Source: Axinella damicornis (Eukaryota; Porifera; Demospongiae; Axinellida; Axinellidae). Taken from it: a stretch of 64,000 bases of DNA. Below, in pieces: positions 11,123 to 21,553 of this stretch (within the stretch, counting starts at the first letter, position 1; every line of letters starts with the position of its first letter). The notes beneath the pieces were generated by a model. It was given only the letters and a program-made list of their open reading frames with translations. It did no database searches and was not told the origin of the DNA. Made by a program: the position numbers and the translations under genes. Where the stretch lies: NCBI GenBank assembly GCA_963931865.1, contig OZ007516.1, positions 9,920,464 to 9,984,463 on the forward strand. Direction: 5' to 3'.

Positions 11123-11246
11123 CATGGCATAAAGGTTGTGAAAAGAATTCACTTTTGCTGGATACTTGGTGAACTTGTGGGCTGGGTCTGTGGATATGAG
11201 GAGCATATTTACACGTCTCTTCGACAGTAACACAGCCAGGCTGCAG
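11123..11246 (-). pseudogene. GET3: GET3/ASNA1 ATPase exon lacking the switch I segment
   Basis: On the minus strand the exon encodes [20 protein letters not shown], then PAH joined directly to [18 protein letters not shown]. It has a CCGCAG acceptor and a GTAAGT donor, starting in phase 1 and ending in phase 0. It matches GET3/ASNA1, the cytosolic ATPase that targets tail-anchored proteins to the ER. In the family, eight residues (N-[IL]-S-D-A-F-D-Q type) lie between PAH and KF. They form switch I and carry the catalytic aspartate. Here they are missing as an in-frame 24-nt deletion. Without them ATP hydrolysis is not expected, so this is probably a pseudogene exon. No other GET3 exons were found nearby. 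Confidence 0.75.
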
Positions 11247-11410
11247 CTGCGGGGAGAAAAGGTTAAACTGTCTGGTAATAATTATAAGAGCTACAAAAAA
11301 ATCTCTCTCAGACAACTCATACTATCAGTCGGAGGCTGTCACTAGGGGATGATGTGAACAAAAACCTGTTGCCAAGGCAATGATTACCTTTCTGAAACGC
11401 ATGCGACAGC

Positions 11411-11488
11411 TAGCCTCATCCCCAGGCCTTCTCACCTCAGCGTTGCAAGGGACATATGCTGGGGTGAGAAGGCCTGAGAACAAGGCTA
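11411..11488. mobile_element. TAGCCTCG-family hairpin MITE
   Basis: TAGCCTCATCCCCAGGCC pairs with GGCCTGAGAACAAGGCTA. Flanks TGCGACAGC and TGTGACAAC look like an aged 9-bp duplication with two transitions. Confidence 0.75.
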
Positions 11489-11502
11489 TGTGACAACTGA
11501 AA

Positions 11503-11553
11503 ACGAGCTATGGGTTCAACACGAGCTATGGGTTCAACACGAGCTATGGGTTC
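11503..11553. repeat. Three tandem copies of a short repeat
   Basis: ACGAGCTATGGGTTCA is repeated three times with an 18-20-bp period. Confidence 0.85.
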
Positions 11554-12124
11554 AGTGGTTTGTTTATGCTTGTGCAAAGTAAATATATTTTATGGTGCTG
11601 TACTTCAATCAGTACTCCTGCCAGTGAACAAGGGGATCTGCCAGACCATGTCCCTTGGACGTAATCTGACATCAGAGTAGTTCATCTATTTTTGGACACC
11701 ATCAAGCAGACAATGCGATATCTCTCAGACATAGAAAGATACTGAATAAGAAGCAAACTGCAAGTTCACCGGCTTGTAGCTTATGCCACAAAATGCTTTA
11801 GTAGCCTATGCTACTGGACATATACTTTAATCGTCGGACACCATTCCAACTAGACGGAATCTTAGTAGCTCCCCACGTGGAGCGTATAAAAACATTCGCG
11901 TTTCTAGGATTGTTGCTGCTGATGGCGCACTCTACTTGGAAGGCAATCCCAGGACTGAGAACTTACCTGAACTTTTTGCCTGGGCAATTCCCTGAACAGA
12001 GGCAATATTGTCTCGGAATACGTCTGATGGTAGCCATGTATTGGCGAGTGATAATGCTCAGTTCTTACATGTACAACGGGTTAAGTTTTCTCCTACAGAC
12101 TTCAAGGTCACATTTACGTACAGC
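11554..12124. other. Possible retroelement debris, unassigned
   Basis: A 106-codon ORF (11808-12128) and fragments in other frames look like degraded coding sequence, but I cannot assign a family. Confidence 0.25.
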
Positions 12125-13110
12125 TTAAGGTAGTAAACATGGGTACCGCGATCTCCGAAACCAAGTTGATGGATAAATGGGCAGCATCAAAGCGTACACA
12201 AGTTTCAGCAATACTTTGCATCAAACTGCTCCCTCTGCTTGAAAATGCCCTAAAACTCAATTTTAAGGCCCTCTACGAAACTGAAAATTTGGACCCTCTC
12301 CAAGGCCCCACCCACACTCTGACCCCATCATCAATACACACACAAAACAGGCCCCAAAACTACGGATGGATTTACCACCTGCTCTCCTCACTTGCAGGCT
12401 ACAGCCCAAAACTCACTGCCACCCTCAAAAACAGAGGTTTGGCTACCCTAGGCTTTCAAAAAAAATTCCACGCACACCAACTAAAACCGACTCAAGCCAA
12501 GGCCAGTTTCCAAAAGGTCAACCTACCCCCTGCAAAAATAGGGATGCTTTTCCACGTTCACCTCTCGGTTACCGAGTTTTGGCCACACATCTACTCCCTC
12601 TCACCAGCCCAGTCCAGCTACCAAACCAGCCAAATTCGCCCTAACACGAAAATGGGCGGGGCCTGTAATGCCGAAAGGTCAACTCTCTAGAGTACCTTGG
12701 CCAGGGAGCTGTCGGAGGCTGTTCACTTTCCAGGCTGTTCTTCGGCCACTTCAGCAGACCCACAAACATTCCTGCTCACTCCACCTAGCTATTCACACAC
12801 AGATAGCCCATCGCCACATTCAATCAGCTAGAATAGCTTCTTACTTAAAAAAAAAAAAAGAAAAAAAAAAAAAGAGTGTTCAAACAAATCTTCAAAGTAC
12901 CGCACGGCCACATCAGAGTACCGATTTGAAACTCGAAAGGGCCGCTAGCCGCATCAAAGAAAGAAGCCCCCCTTGTTTATTCCGGTTGCCGCCATGGGAA
13001 AACGTAAACAGATGAATAACTCTAAATAACCGTATGCAAGTGACGTCATCTCATTAATTATTCATGAGCAAAATTGCGCGATTTCGCCGATGCCGTGCTT
13101 CCTACCTTAA
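12125..13110 (+). mobile_element. TTAA-flanked 1-kb element, copy 1
   Basis: Bounded by TTAA at both ends, with short terminal inverted repeats GGTAG...CTACC. Length is 986 bp including both TTAA. It contains a 183-codon ORF near the left end, an interrupted A-tract near 12849-12874, and a right end with ATTAATTATTCATGAG. Copies 2 and 3 are about 98-99% identical. TTAA targets are used by piggyBac and Kolobok; the GG terminus fits Kolobok better (inference). No transposase is visible, so the element is presumably non-autonomous. Confidence 0.85.
12139..12690 (+). CDS. 183-aa ORF of TTAA element copy 1, unknown
   Basis: The ORF starts with ATG 10 bp inside the left terminus and runs 183 codons (MGTAISETKLMDKW...). 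It contains NYGWIYHLLSSLAGYSPK and VHLSVTEFWPHIYSLSP. I recognise no transposase or known domain, and there is no signal peptide. The same ORF is open in all three copies, but the three differences I find between copies (A/T, Q/K, I/L) are all amino-acid changing. That gives no sign of purifying selection. A 92-codon ORF overlaps in another frame. It may be a real small protein or a chance ORF in a young element. Confidence 0.35.
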   Translation: MGTAISETKLMDKWAASKRTQVSAILCIKLLPLLENALKLNFKALYETENLDPLQGPTHTLTPSSIHTQNRPQNYGWIYHLLSSLAGYSPKLTATLKNRGLATLGFQKKFHAHQLKPTQAKASFQKVNLPPAKIGMLFHVHLSVTEFWPHIYSLSPAQSSYQTSQIRPNTKMGGACNAERSTL

Positions 13111-13873
13111 CCCAAACCCCTAACTAAAACTCATGAATATTCCAGCTTACTAGCCTTCACTTCAACCCAAACCACACTACATGGGAACTGAAAGCACATC
13201 ACTAATGATATTCATGAGAGTCAACACAAGCCAAACTTCCCTCCAAACAGCAAACTAAAGGCAATCTTGCTCACGATTGCTACACACGGCTACCTGAAAA
13301 TGGCTTATTACTTATTCATAAAGCTGACAGACAAGCTGAATCTCAGCCAAAGCTGAAGGCTTTAATGAGATTCATTGACGTCAATTTGGACAACAATACC
13401 AGTCATGAGTCCCAATTTAGGGCTAATGATATTCATGATCCCTGGTTGTCAGGGTTAGGAGAGAGTGGAGTCTCAGGGTGAATTTACGAATAGTGCATCA
13501 CACAACACACAATGCTTTCAACCCCATGCTACACCACCAAAGATCTGACAGGTGGTCACTAATGATATTCATGAGCATCAACATAAGCCAACCCTCCCAT
13601 CGGACAGCTGACTAAAGTCCAACAAGCTCACGAGCACAGCATGGAGCTATCTAATCCCAACTTATTATTATTCATGAGCAGACAGAAAGACTGGGTTCTA
13701 TCCCATGCCCACTGGGTTTTAATGAGATTCATAGGCACACCAAGGTTAGTGGGATCACCCTAACCCGGATCAGGGTTAATGATATTCATAGGGCTAGGAT
13801 CTACAGAGTTAGGCCAAACTCCAGTGTTAGGATTTGTCATTGCACTAGCCTAATTAAAGCCTTCAGATGGCCC
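13111..13873. repeat. Diverged ~356-bp tandem duplication with conserved TAATGATATTCATGA motifs
   Basis: Motif pairs recur at a fixed offset: TAATGATATTCATGAG near 13202 and 13558, ATTATTCAT near 13310 and 13665, TAATGAGATTCAT near 13362 and 13718, TAATGATATTCAT near 13422 and 13780. All are 355-358 bp apart. Sequence between motifs is much more diverged (only scattered matches such as AAGCCAA and TCACTAATG). It lies exactly between element copies 1 and 2. No ORF is supported. Confidence 0.7.
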
Positions 13874-14866
13874 TTAAGGTAGTAAACATGGGTACCGCGA
13901 TCTCCGAAACCAAGTTGATGGATAAATGGGCAGCATCAAAGCGTACACAAGTTTCAGCAATACTTTGCATCAAACTGCTCCCTCTGCTTGAAAATGCCCT
14001 AAAACTCAATTTTAAGGCCCTCTACGAAACTGAAAATTTGGACCCTCTCCAAGGCCCCACCCACACTCTGACCCCATCATCAATACACACACAAAACAGG
14101 CCCCAAAACTACGGATGGATTTACCACCTGCTCTCCTCACTTGCAGGCTACAGCCCAAAACTCACTGCCACCCTCAAAAACAGAGGTTTGGCTACCCTAG
14201 GCTTTCAAAAAAAATTCCACACACACCAACTAAAACCGACTCAAGCCAAGGCCAGTTTCCAAAAGGTCAACCTACCCCCTGCAAAAATAGGGATGCTTTT
14301 CCACGTTCACCTCTCGGTTACCGAGTTTTGGCCACACATCTACTCCCTCTCACCAGCCCAGTCCAGCTACCAAACCAGCCAAATTCGCCCTAACACGAAA
14401 ATGGGCGGGGCCTGTAATGCCGAAAGGTCAACTCTCTAGAGTACCTTGGCCAGGGAGCTGTCGGAGGCTGTTCACTTTCCAGGCTGTTCTTCGGCCACTT
14501 CAGCAGACCCACAAACATTCCTGCTCACTCCACCTAGCTATTCACACACAGATAGCCCATCGCCACATTCAATCAGCTAGAATAGCTTCTTACTTAAAAA
14601 AAAAAAAAGAAAAAAAAAAAAAAAAAAAAGAGTGTTCAAACAAATCTTCAAAGTACCGCACGGCCACATCAGAGTACCGATTTGAAACTCGAAAGGGCCG
14701 CTAGCCGCATCAAAGAAAGAAGCCCCCCTTGTTTATTCCGGTTGCCGCCATGGGAAAACGTAAACAGATGAATAACTCTAAATAACCGTATGCAAGTGAC
14801 GTCATCTCATTAATTATTCATGAGCAAAATTGCGCGATTTCGCCGATGCCGTGCTTCCTACCTTAA
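13874..14866 (+). mobile_element. TTAA-flanked 1-kb element, copy 2
   Basis: Same orientation and termini as copy 1, 993 bp long. It differs from copy 1 mainly by one substitution in the ORF and a longer A-tract near 14597-14630. Confidence 0.85.
13888..14439 (+). CDS. 183-aa ORF of TTAA element copy 2, unknown
   Basis: Identical to the copy 1 ORF except one Ala-to-Thr change (KFHTHQ for KFHAHQ). Flanking sequence adds an in-frame upstream ATG at 13867, which lies partly outside the element and is probably irrelevant. Function unknown. Confidence 0.35.
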   Translation: MGTAISETKLMDKWAASKRTQVSAILCIKLLPLLENALKLNFKALYETENLDPLQGPTHTLTPSSIHTQNRPQNYGWIYHLLSSLAGYSPKLTATLKNRGLATLGFQKKFHTHQLKPTQAKASFQKVNLPPAKIGMLFHVHLSVTEFWPHIYSLSPAQSSYQTSQIRPNTKMGGACNAERSTL

Positions 14867-15409
14867 GGAATGTACCATATATTATTCCAAGGTTCCAAAC
14901 TTATTTTGATTGCTTGAAAAGACAAGTTGCTGGAGCTAGTCATGATCCCTTGATCAGCTCTCAAAAAGTATATCAATCACTCCATCACACTTCAACCTTG
15001 GTCGCAAGCACGTATACAGCACGCTAATGACCAAGATGGCAGATGGGAAGAGCTATCATGCGACTTAAATAGAACAGCCTCATATGATGCTGATGTTCCA
15101 GATAACGTCACTAGTGTCGTCCCCAGACTGCACCCTCTCACGAGGAGAAGGGTCTGGTGACGCTAAGTAAGCAGTATTCATTTTCAACAAGCCAATCAAA
15201 CGTTAGCCTCGTTCCCAGGCCGTTAATAGGGAGAAACGGCCTGGGAAAGAGGCTAATGAAACGTTAACGATGGCTCATTCAAAATCGTTGCTGCTGACTC
15301 TGCACAATCAAGAAATCTCTGAATAGTCACCAGACAAGTAGTGACATGTCACGTGATCACTGGTATTACACTGCTGACCTGCACGTGGTCTTGCCAACTC
15401 CACTTTGCC
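14867..15409. other. Gap with one small MITE
   Basis: No gene is supported. A TAGCCTCG hairpin occupies 15204-15255. Confidence 0.35.
15204..15255. mobile_element. 52-bp TAGCCTCG-family hairpin
   Basis: TAGCCTCGTTCCCAGGCCGT pairs with CGGCCTGGGAAAGAGGCTA. Flanks ATCAAACGT and ATGAAACGT form a 9-bp duplication with one mismatch. Confidence 0.8.
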
Positions 15410-16779
15410 ACCAGCTTCAAGTTTCCGCCGAGTCATCCGCCGAGTGACTTCCGGTATACTTTTCCGCGGCCGCCGACTCGAAACTTTGCTAGAACCCCGC
15501 ATGAAGTGCTTCTTTTGGAGTACAGGCAGGAGGAGCATGGGGAGTATAATCGCAAAAAGCCTGCAGGCTGGATAACTGTAAGTTAAGTCTCCGTGAACTA
15601 TGCTATGTATAACTACTTTCGATCACCGCTACATGTACACACAGCATGAAATGGCATACTGTCAGGCACATTTGAACCAAGGGTATAGACAGTAAGGGTT
15701 TCCTCTTCAGAGAACGCACAAAAAATTAGTTCCAGGGTTATAGACAGAGACTATTTTCTACTGAGTCAGTACGATGCTGAAGGTACCAGCTGTGATCAAG
15801 CATGTACAGCTATATGACATGCTGGCCAGATGGTGGTAGGGGCAGGGGGCTGAGGAGGGGGGAGCTCAGATGAATCTCTGGACAACATTCCCAAGACTCA
15901 CCACAAAGATTTCAAGCCTCAAAATCATGTGCGTATGTGGGGGAGTGTGGTACTGTAGTCGCTCGTATGAGAGTTGGACCTGTGCGTAAAAGTGATTATG
16001 TGAGCTGTGCTTAACACTTTAACCGATGAAGCCGTCTACAGACGGCATGAGATTTCATCAGTGATGTCAGACTTCCGGCAATGTCCTTGGGAGATAGGCT
16101 CTGCGCCAGCAGAGAGGGCGGGGCAGGGGGAGGTGGGTGGGTGCACCCGAAGGGTGCAGACAGCATGGCGGTGTTTGGGCTTAGACTTGAAGAGCCCTTG
16201 GTTGGAGCCCAGCGGGCCACTTCTGTCCTCCTTTGCACAAATGGGCTGAGAAAACAGTCCTCTCGCCTTGTAGGCCCTCCTTTTCTGGCAGTGAAGCATT
16301 TTTCTCAGTCTAGTCGAGCGATGGTCGGCCGAGAGCCGTGACTATTGGATGTCCCTTGATGGGTGGGTGTGGTTAAAGTCACGAAAGTGTAGAGGATTGC
16401 TGCAAGGTCAGGTGTGTGGAGTTTGGGGGCTGAAAAGCTGAGAGAACTGGAGATATGGTAGGTTTAATGCATCCATACGCTACTAGAGACCTCCGGAGAA
16501 AAATAATTTATCAGTTAATGGGTTAATAACACACCACCATGGTATATGTTGTGTAGTGATGGTCTGATGGGGTCAATGCCTATGCCCAAGGTTCAGTGAC
16601 TATAGTATCCAGTTGTAGTGAAATGAGTGTTTTACGTCATGATGAACTTTCTCTTTGACTCGCACACACACATACACACACATAGCCAAAAGGAAACCTG
16701 GCTTGTCACCACACATGCTAAAGTGTGTGAACCTTTGGGAGTCCCAGCTGTAGCCCCCTCTCCCCTCACCAGCTTCTAG
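15410..16779. repeat. Left arm of a large inverted duplication
   Basis: From ACCAGCTTCAAGTT (15410) to CTCTCCCCTCACC the arm matches the reverse complement of 20969-22280, apart from insertions on each side. Both arms carry the same open segment (SDFRYTFPRPPTRNF ... EVLLLEYRQEEHGEYNRK) followed by GTAAGT. It could be an exon but is unrecognised. This arm contains a TTAA-flanked insertion (16011-16526) that the other arm lacks. Confidence 0.85.
16011..16526. mobile_element. TTAA-flanked MITE present in the left arm only
   Basis: The right arm reads straight through the equivalent of GTGCTTAATAACAC. Here, TTAA is duplicated (16011-16014 and 16523-16526) around 508 bp. Termini CACTTTAACCGATGA and the complement of CCCATTAACTGATAA are imperfect inverted repeats. 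The empty site in the other arm makes the insertion certain. Related to the 3622-4229 element. Confidence 0.85.
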
Positions 16780-17390
16780 TTATCCGCCAAGTGACTTCGG
16801 TATACTTTTCCACGGCCGCCGACTAGAAACTTTGCTCAAGAACCCCGCATGAAGTGCTTCTTTTGGAGTATATGCACAGGAGCAAAAACCCTGGATGCTG
16901 GATAACTGTAAGTTAAGATCCGTCAACTAAGCTATGAAGTCTCAGTGCCAACACTATTTTGTACAAGGAGTATCACTGTTGTTTGTCTCTACCCAAAATC
17001 TCACCCTTTCTGCCGTCTGAGGGTGACATTAGTGTCAAACTTGAATGTCCAACTCTAGTCTTTAGTTGCATGTAAATGACCCGATTGGTTCATGCTATGG
17101 CCTCATGTACATGTTTGTATAACTACTTTCGATGACCGTTATAATTTGCAGGCAGGAAATTATTGATTCACCTGAGTATGTCATGCGTATACACAGCATG
17201 AAATGGCATGCTGTCAGGTACATTAATTACCATGAACTATGTGCAGCAAGCTTCACAACCAACTAGTTGGAGATGCTGAAGTCTAAACAAAAGGAAGTGG
17301 ATACTGGTCCAACAGGAAGAAGACACACATGCTCATTCAGCACTGGCTATGGACCTAAACCATTGCCCTACTTAAATGAGCATAAACCCT
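16780..17390. repeat. Third, degraded partial copy of the duplicated unit
   Basis: 16780-16960 repeats the start of the arm (TATCCGCCAAGTGACTTC, GCATGAAGTGCTTCTTTTGG, GATAACTGTAAGTTAAG) with deletions. Further matches occur near 17115-17220 (ACAGCATGAAATGGCATG). Confidence 0.65.
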
Positions 17391-18319
17391 TTCTTGTACT
17401 GTCCATCCAATGGTTGGATATCAGCAAGGCAGACGGTTGATACTGATATTGTAATGGTTGGTCACCACTCCCCATGTGTCTATACCGTCTGTCTACCTGA
17501 TGTCATCGCACTTGACCAGCTCTCCCAGGCTTTCCTTCCCCCACCTTATTTGCATACAACAAGTAGTCAGATACTGGCGGTGGGAACAGCCTTATACCAC
17601 ATAGGCAAGTGGGGTGACACTCCCATAATTTTATTCGCTGTAGTCACAGTTGCAACCGGGCATTTTGACCCTGTATACTAAGGAAGGGGTGGAGTCGCTA
17701 CGCATTCTTCCGCATATTATAGGATCAAGGTGCACGCGGTCAAACGGTGAATGGCTGAAATACAGTGCAGTCAAACGGTCAAGAGTCTTCTGCAATGCAG
17801 TCAAGTAGCACAAAATAAATTCTTGCCCCTGGTCGCATGCAGCTGTGACTACATGTAGCACGTCTATGGAAGTGTCACGCCCTTATATTATGTCATGTAT
17901 AACGGTTGCTGTAGTGAAGGGGTTGCAACGCCTACCAGGAGAGCGGTTGCCCCTCGATATAATTATACATGTATAATGGTTGCTGTAGTGAAACGTATTG
18001 AAATGGCCAATAAGCCATTAGAAATAGCTATGCACAGTATTTTAACTACAGCAAAGTAGCTTCAAACATCTTGTATACCTGTATTGCTGTTCCGTCCATA
18101 TAGGTGTATGTATTGCTGATTGGAGCTGATGAAGTTCGACGTACTTTCTACAAGTCACTTTTCAAGTATATTCTCTCTACCTTTTTGTATATGCTGGATT
18201 ATAATTTTTTGTTCTGTTCTCTGAATGAAGTTGAGTCAATAATACAAAGTCATGAGTTACAATGTTGTGCATTCCAAGAAGACTGTTCATTCAAGTTAAA
18301 CTTGTGCATACATCCATGG
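17391..18319. other. Repeat fragments, no recognised gene
   Basis: 17400-17600 is a reversed, diverged interior of the 8560-8966 MITE. 17895 and 17970 carry a direct repeat of GGTTGCTGTAGTGAA. 17930-17960 has a terminus-like CTACCAGGAGAGCGGTTG. Confidence 0.45.
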
Positions 18320-18433
18320 TAGCCTCGTACCCAGTCCCACGCCCAGCTTTTCGTCGCTTGCAGTACGGTAAAGCGTACGGTAAAGCGTACTGCAAGCGAC
18401 GAAAAGCTGGGCGTGGGACTGGGAATGAGGCTA
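18320..18433. mobile_element. TAGCCTCG-family hairpin MITE
   Basis: TAGCCTCGTACCCAGTCCC pairs with GGGACTGGGAATGAGGCTA. The inner arms pair almost perfectly around a repeated GTACGGTAAAGC loop. Confidence 0.8.
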
Positions 18434-18575
18434 CATTCATTGCACGCATGTATTAGGTCGAGAGAAAACAATGATGTCATCATGCGCTCTTGCAAGCAAC
18501 AATGAGTGATCATATTCGTCTTGGTGTAAGTGTTCACCTTAATTGAATTGTGCAGGTAGCTATAGTGATCAGTAA

Positions 18576-18601
18576 GGGGGGGGGGGGGGGGGGGGGGGGG
18601 G
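18576..18601. repeat. poly(G) tract
   Basis: An uninterrupted run of 26 G, i.e. poly(C) on the strand of the neighbouring fibrinogen-like exon. Confidence 0.95.
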
Positions 18602-18633
18602 TATAGAGGGTGGGAAGGGAGGAGGAAGAAGAG

Positions 18634-18808
18634 GCACTGCCATTGAATCTGCCAATGTGGAGTTTGTAGCTGTCGCCTTCAAGGTTGAAGATGCCGTATC
18701 TCGAGAACGGTGCTGTACCAAGAAAGGTCTCCATGCCAATGTACAGTTCCATGTTCCCAGACCCTGAATTTGTTAGTCGCTTGATCTTGTCGAGTCCCAG
18801 GTATTCAA
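18634..18808 (-). CDS. Fibrinogen-like (FReD) domain exon
   Basis: On the minus strand, after a possible TTTGAG acceptor, the exon encodes EYLGLDKIKRLTNSGSGN, MELYIGMETFLGTAPFSRYG and IFNLEGDSYKLHIGRFNGSA. The GLDKIxxLT block and the Y-K-L-H-I-G-x-[FY]-x-G-x-A block are hallmarks of the fibrinogen C-terminal recognition domain of ficolins, tenascins and other secreted lectin-like proteins. The usual exon end after G-x-A is not followed by a clear GT donor. Instead the sequence runs into TCTTCC-rich sequence and poly(C). It may be an exon of an active gene with an unusual border or a truncated fragment. The rest of the domain was not found. Confidence 0.65.
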
Positions 18809-20575
18809 CTCAAAGTATAGATAATTTAAACAGGGAATAACTCAACCAAAGAACCAACAGTATCATGCAGAGTATCTAGCTATACCAGGCCAACTCACAG
18901 TCCATACGTAACTTGTGACCTGTAGCACTAGCTCCTGTCATCTTGCATCTCCTGTTCCATGGCACCCTGCTGCAGTTGCTACATGAGGTACCGGCTGTGT
19001 TGCCTATAGCTCTCCCGTCTTCTTTGCACGAGATCAGGGTGAGAGTGGGAGGGTAGGGAGAATGGGGAAGAGGAGGAGAAGAAATTACATCACCTGCACA
19101 ATGACACAATCATACTAAATGTGTACCAGAGAATATGCCCATTGAATGGCTACTCTCAAAGAGGTGGTGGGCGTATTTACTCAAAAGTATGGCCGCCATG
19201 GGTATAACTGAATGAGGTCTTACTGCTTGTCTGTCAGAGCATCCAGTTTCCTAGTGCTAGCACAAGCAGCAGTGATTGATGCCTCCTTCCTCTCCATCCA
19301 CCACCCCTCCCTCTATATATCCTTCCCCCCACCCCCCTGACCGTCCCTCCATCCTCCCTTCCTCACTTTGTTTCTGATTCCACTCCTGCTGGGTCATACT
19401 GGACTCCGCAGATATGTCTCCATCCATCTGTGTCCATCCTCCCTGGTCATGGCAAAGGGTGTGGGTGTGCCCTCACTTGATACCATGCCCTCCTTCAACA
19501 CGTTTAGGTCTGGGAGGGATCACACAGGGGTACAGCCATAATCACATAACCTAGCTGTTCAGAACCAAATGATAATACGTACACACCCTCGAGTGAGTTC
19601 ATCACATTAATATGTCTGCATAGCCTTGTTTTAGGGCCAAGATCATACCCAAAACTGGCTTTGCAAATGCACCTAGCTCCAAAGGATCTGATGATGGGAA
19701 CTCTGTAATGAGTCTCCCAACAATCTTTGGCAGTCAGCCAATGCATCATGGAGAGAATGATACACTTGTGCACTAAAAATAGTAACACACTACTGTAATC
19801 TATTGCGTGGTCGTTTCACGCTACTTCCTTCTGCTCTTCATCTCGACCATTATGCGCTCCTGCATATTGGTACCCTACAGTACATGGGAATTCACCTTTT
19901 GGCACAACTGTGATTAACCCAGGAGTCTACTTCAGAGAGCATCCTTCAAGTGGGCGTGGTTAGGAGGTCAGTTAGTCACGCCCCCAATACAATGACATCA
20001 ATGGATTCACTATGTGGGGGGACAGGATCCAGAGTCTGTGGGTGGAAAGACGGAGGGTGAGGGAGGTGTGGAGAGAGGAGAGGAGGGAGGGGCGGAGGGA
20101 AGAAAGGAAGGAGGCGGACGGTGAGGGGTGAAAAGAGGGAGGAGAGGATGGGGAGATGGAGGGAGGGGGAAGAGGAGGGAGGAGACGACAAGGGGAGGAG
20201 AGGACACGTAAGAACTATATGCATGCATGTACAACTCAGAGCTGAATGTACAATGCACTACTAAAACAAAATTAATGTACACAGTAATCCCTACACACAG
20301 TACAGAATATCAGCTGTCCAAGTACACGCACACACAGAGACAGAACCATTGGCAGTGGCAGCGTGTGGCTGAATATAAAGGGGGTCCTACGACAGCACTA
20401 CATGCACTCTCCTGGATGCAAACTGTTTGCAGTGCCACAATACCACTGTTAGCCACAGTCATAACAGACAACAATCTTAAAGACACTCACACAGCATGCC
20501 ATCACACACATGACAAGGGAGAGCCCCATCGCTTTAGCCATTAACAGTGAGACCTACCTGCAGCCTAGCCTCATT
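18809..20575. other. Gap with purine-rich tract, no recognised gene
   Basis: A minus-strand open stretch at 18880-19020 with several Cys codons follows pyrimidine-rich sequence and could be an unidentified exon. 19770-19860 resembles an arm of the 207-762 element. 20000-20210 is almost pure A/G. No family is recognised. Confidence 0.35.
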
Positions 20576-20658
20576 TCCAGGCTTCTCACCCCAGCGTTTG
20601 TCGCTTGCACTACTGCAAGCGACAAACACTGGGGTGTGAAGGCCTGGGAACGAGGCTA
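20576..20658. mobile_element. TAGCCTCG-family hairpin MITE with exact 9-bp duplication
   Basis: TAGCCTCATTTCCAGGC pairs with GCCTGGGAACGAGGCTA. Flanks CCTGCAGCC (20567-20575 and 20659-20667) are identical. Confidence 0.85.
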
Positions 20659-20667
20659 CCTGCAGCC

Positions 20668-20968
20668 AGTACTACAGTGCACCAACACCAACACCAACAC
20701 CAACACCTAATTCTGGCTACGGGAAACGCTCATAGAGCTGGTTCATTGCACGAATAATGTTGTGCACCTGATAATCACATGATCATCATATGATCAATAC
20801 ATATCATGGCTCCACTCCTCCCTCCCCCTCAAACCCCCTCCTCCCTCCCCTTCACACCCCCTCCTCCCTCCCCCTCCTCCCTCCCCCTCACACCCCCTCC
20901 CCCTCACCTGTGATATCACCTATGGTTGAAAAAGGCCCTTGCCCCCCTCTTCCTCCCTCCTTCCATTG
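20668..20968. repeat. Low-complexity CT-rich stretch
   Basis: Contains a short ACACCA tandem (20684-20705) and a CCCTCCTCC-type pyrimidine-rich block (20813-20907). No gene. Confidence 0.6.
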
Positions 20969-21060
20969 GTGGAGGTGAAGGGAGAGGGGGCTACAGCTGG
21001 GACTCCCAAAGGTTCACACACTTTAGCATGTGTGGTGACAAGCCAGGTTTCCTTTTGGCT

Positions 21061-21061
21061 A

Positions 21062-21126
<65 letters not shown>
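21061..21126. repeat. (TG)n microsatellite
   Basis: A TG run of about 65 bp. The other arm has only a short CA run at the equivalent place (16662-16684). Confidence 0.95.
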
Positions 21127-21132
<6 letters not shown>

Positions 21133-21553
21133 CAAAGAGGAAGTTCATCATGAAAAACACTCATTTCACTACAACTGGATACTATACTATAGTCACTGAA
21201 CCTTTGGGCATTGCCATTGACCCCATCAGACCATCACTACACAACATATACCATGGTGGTGTGTTATTAAGCACAGCTCACATAATCACTTTTACGCACA
21301 GGTCCAACTCTCATACGAGCGACTACAGTACCACAATCCCCCACATACGCACATGACTTTGAGGGGATTGAGGCTTGAAATCTTTGTGGTGAGTCTTGGG
21401 ACTGTTGTCCAGAGATTCATCTGAGCTCCCCCCTCCTCAGCCCCTTGCCCCTACCACCATCTGGCCAGCATGTCATATAGCTGTACATGCTTGATCACAG
21501 CTGGTACCTTCAGCATCGTACTGACTCAGTAGAAAATAGTCTCTGTCTATAAC

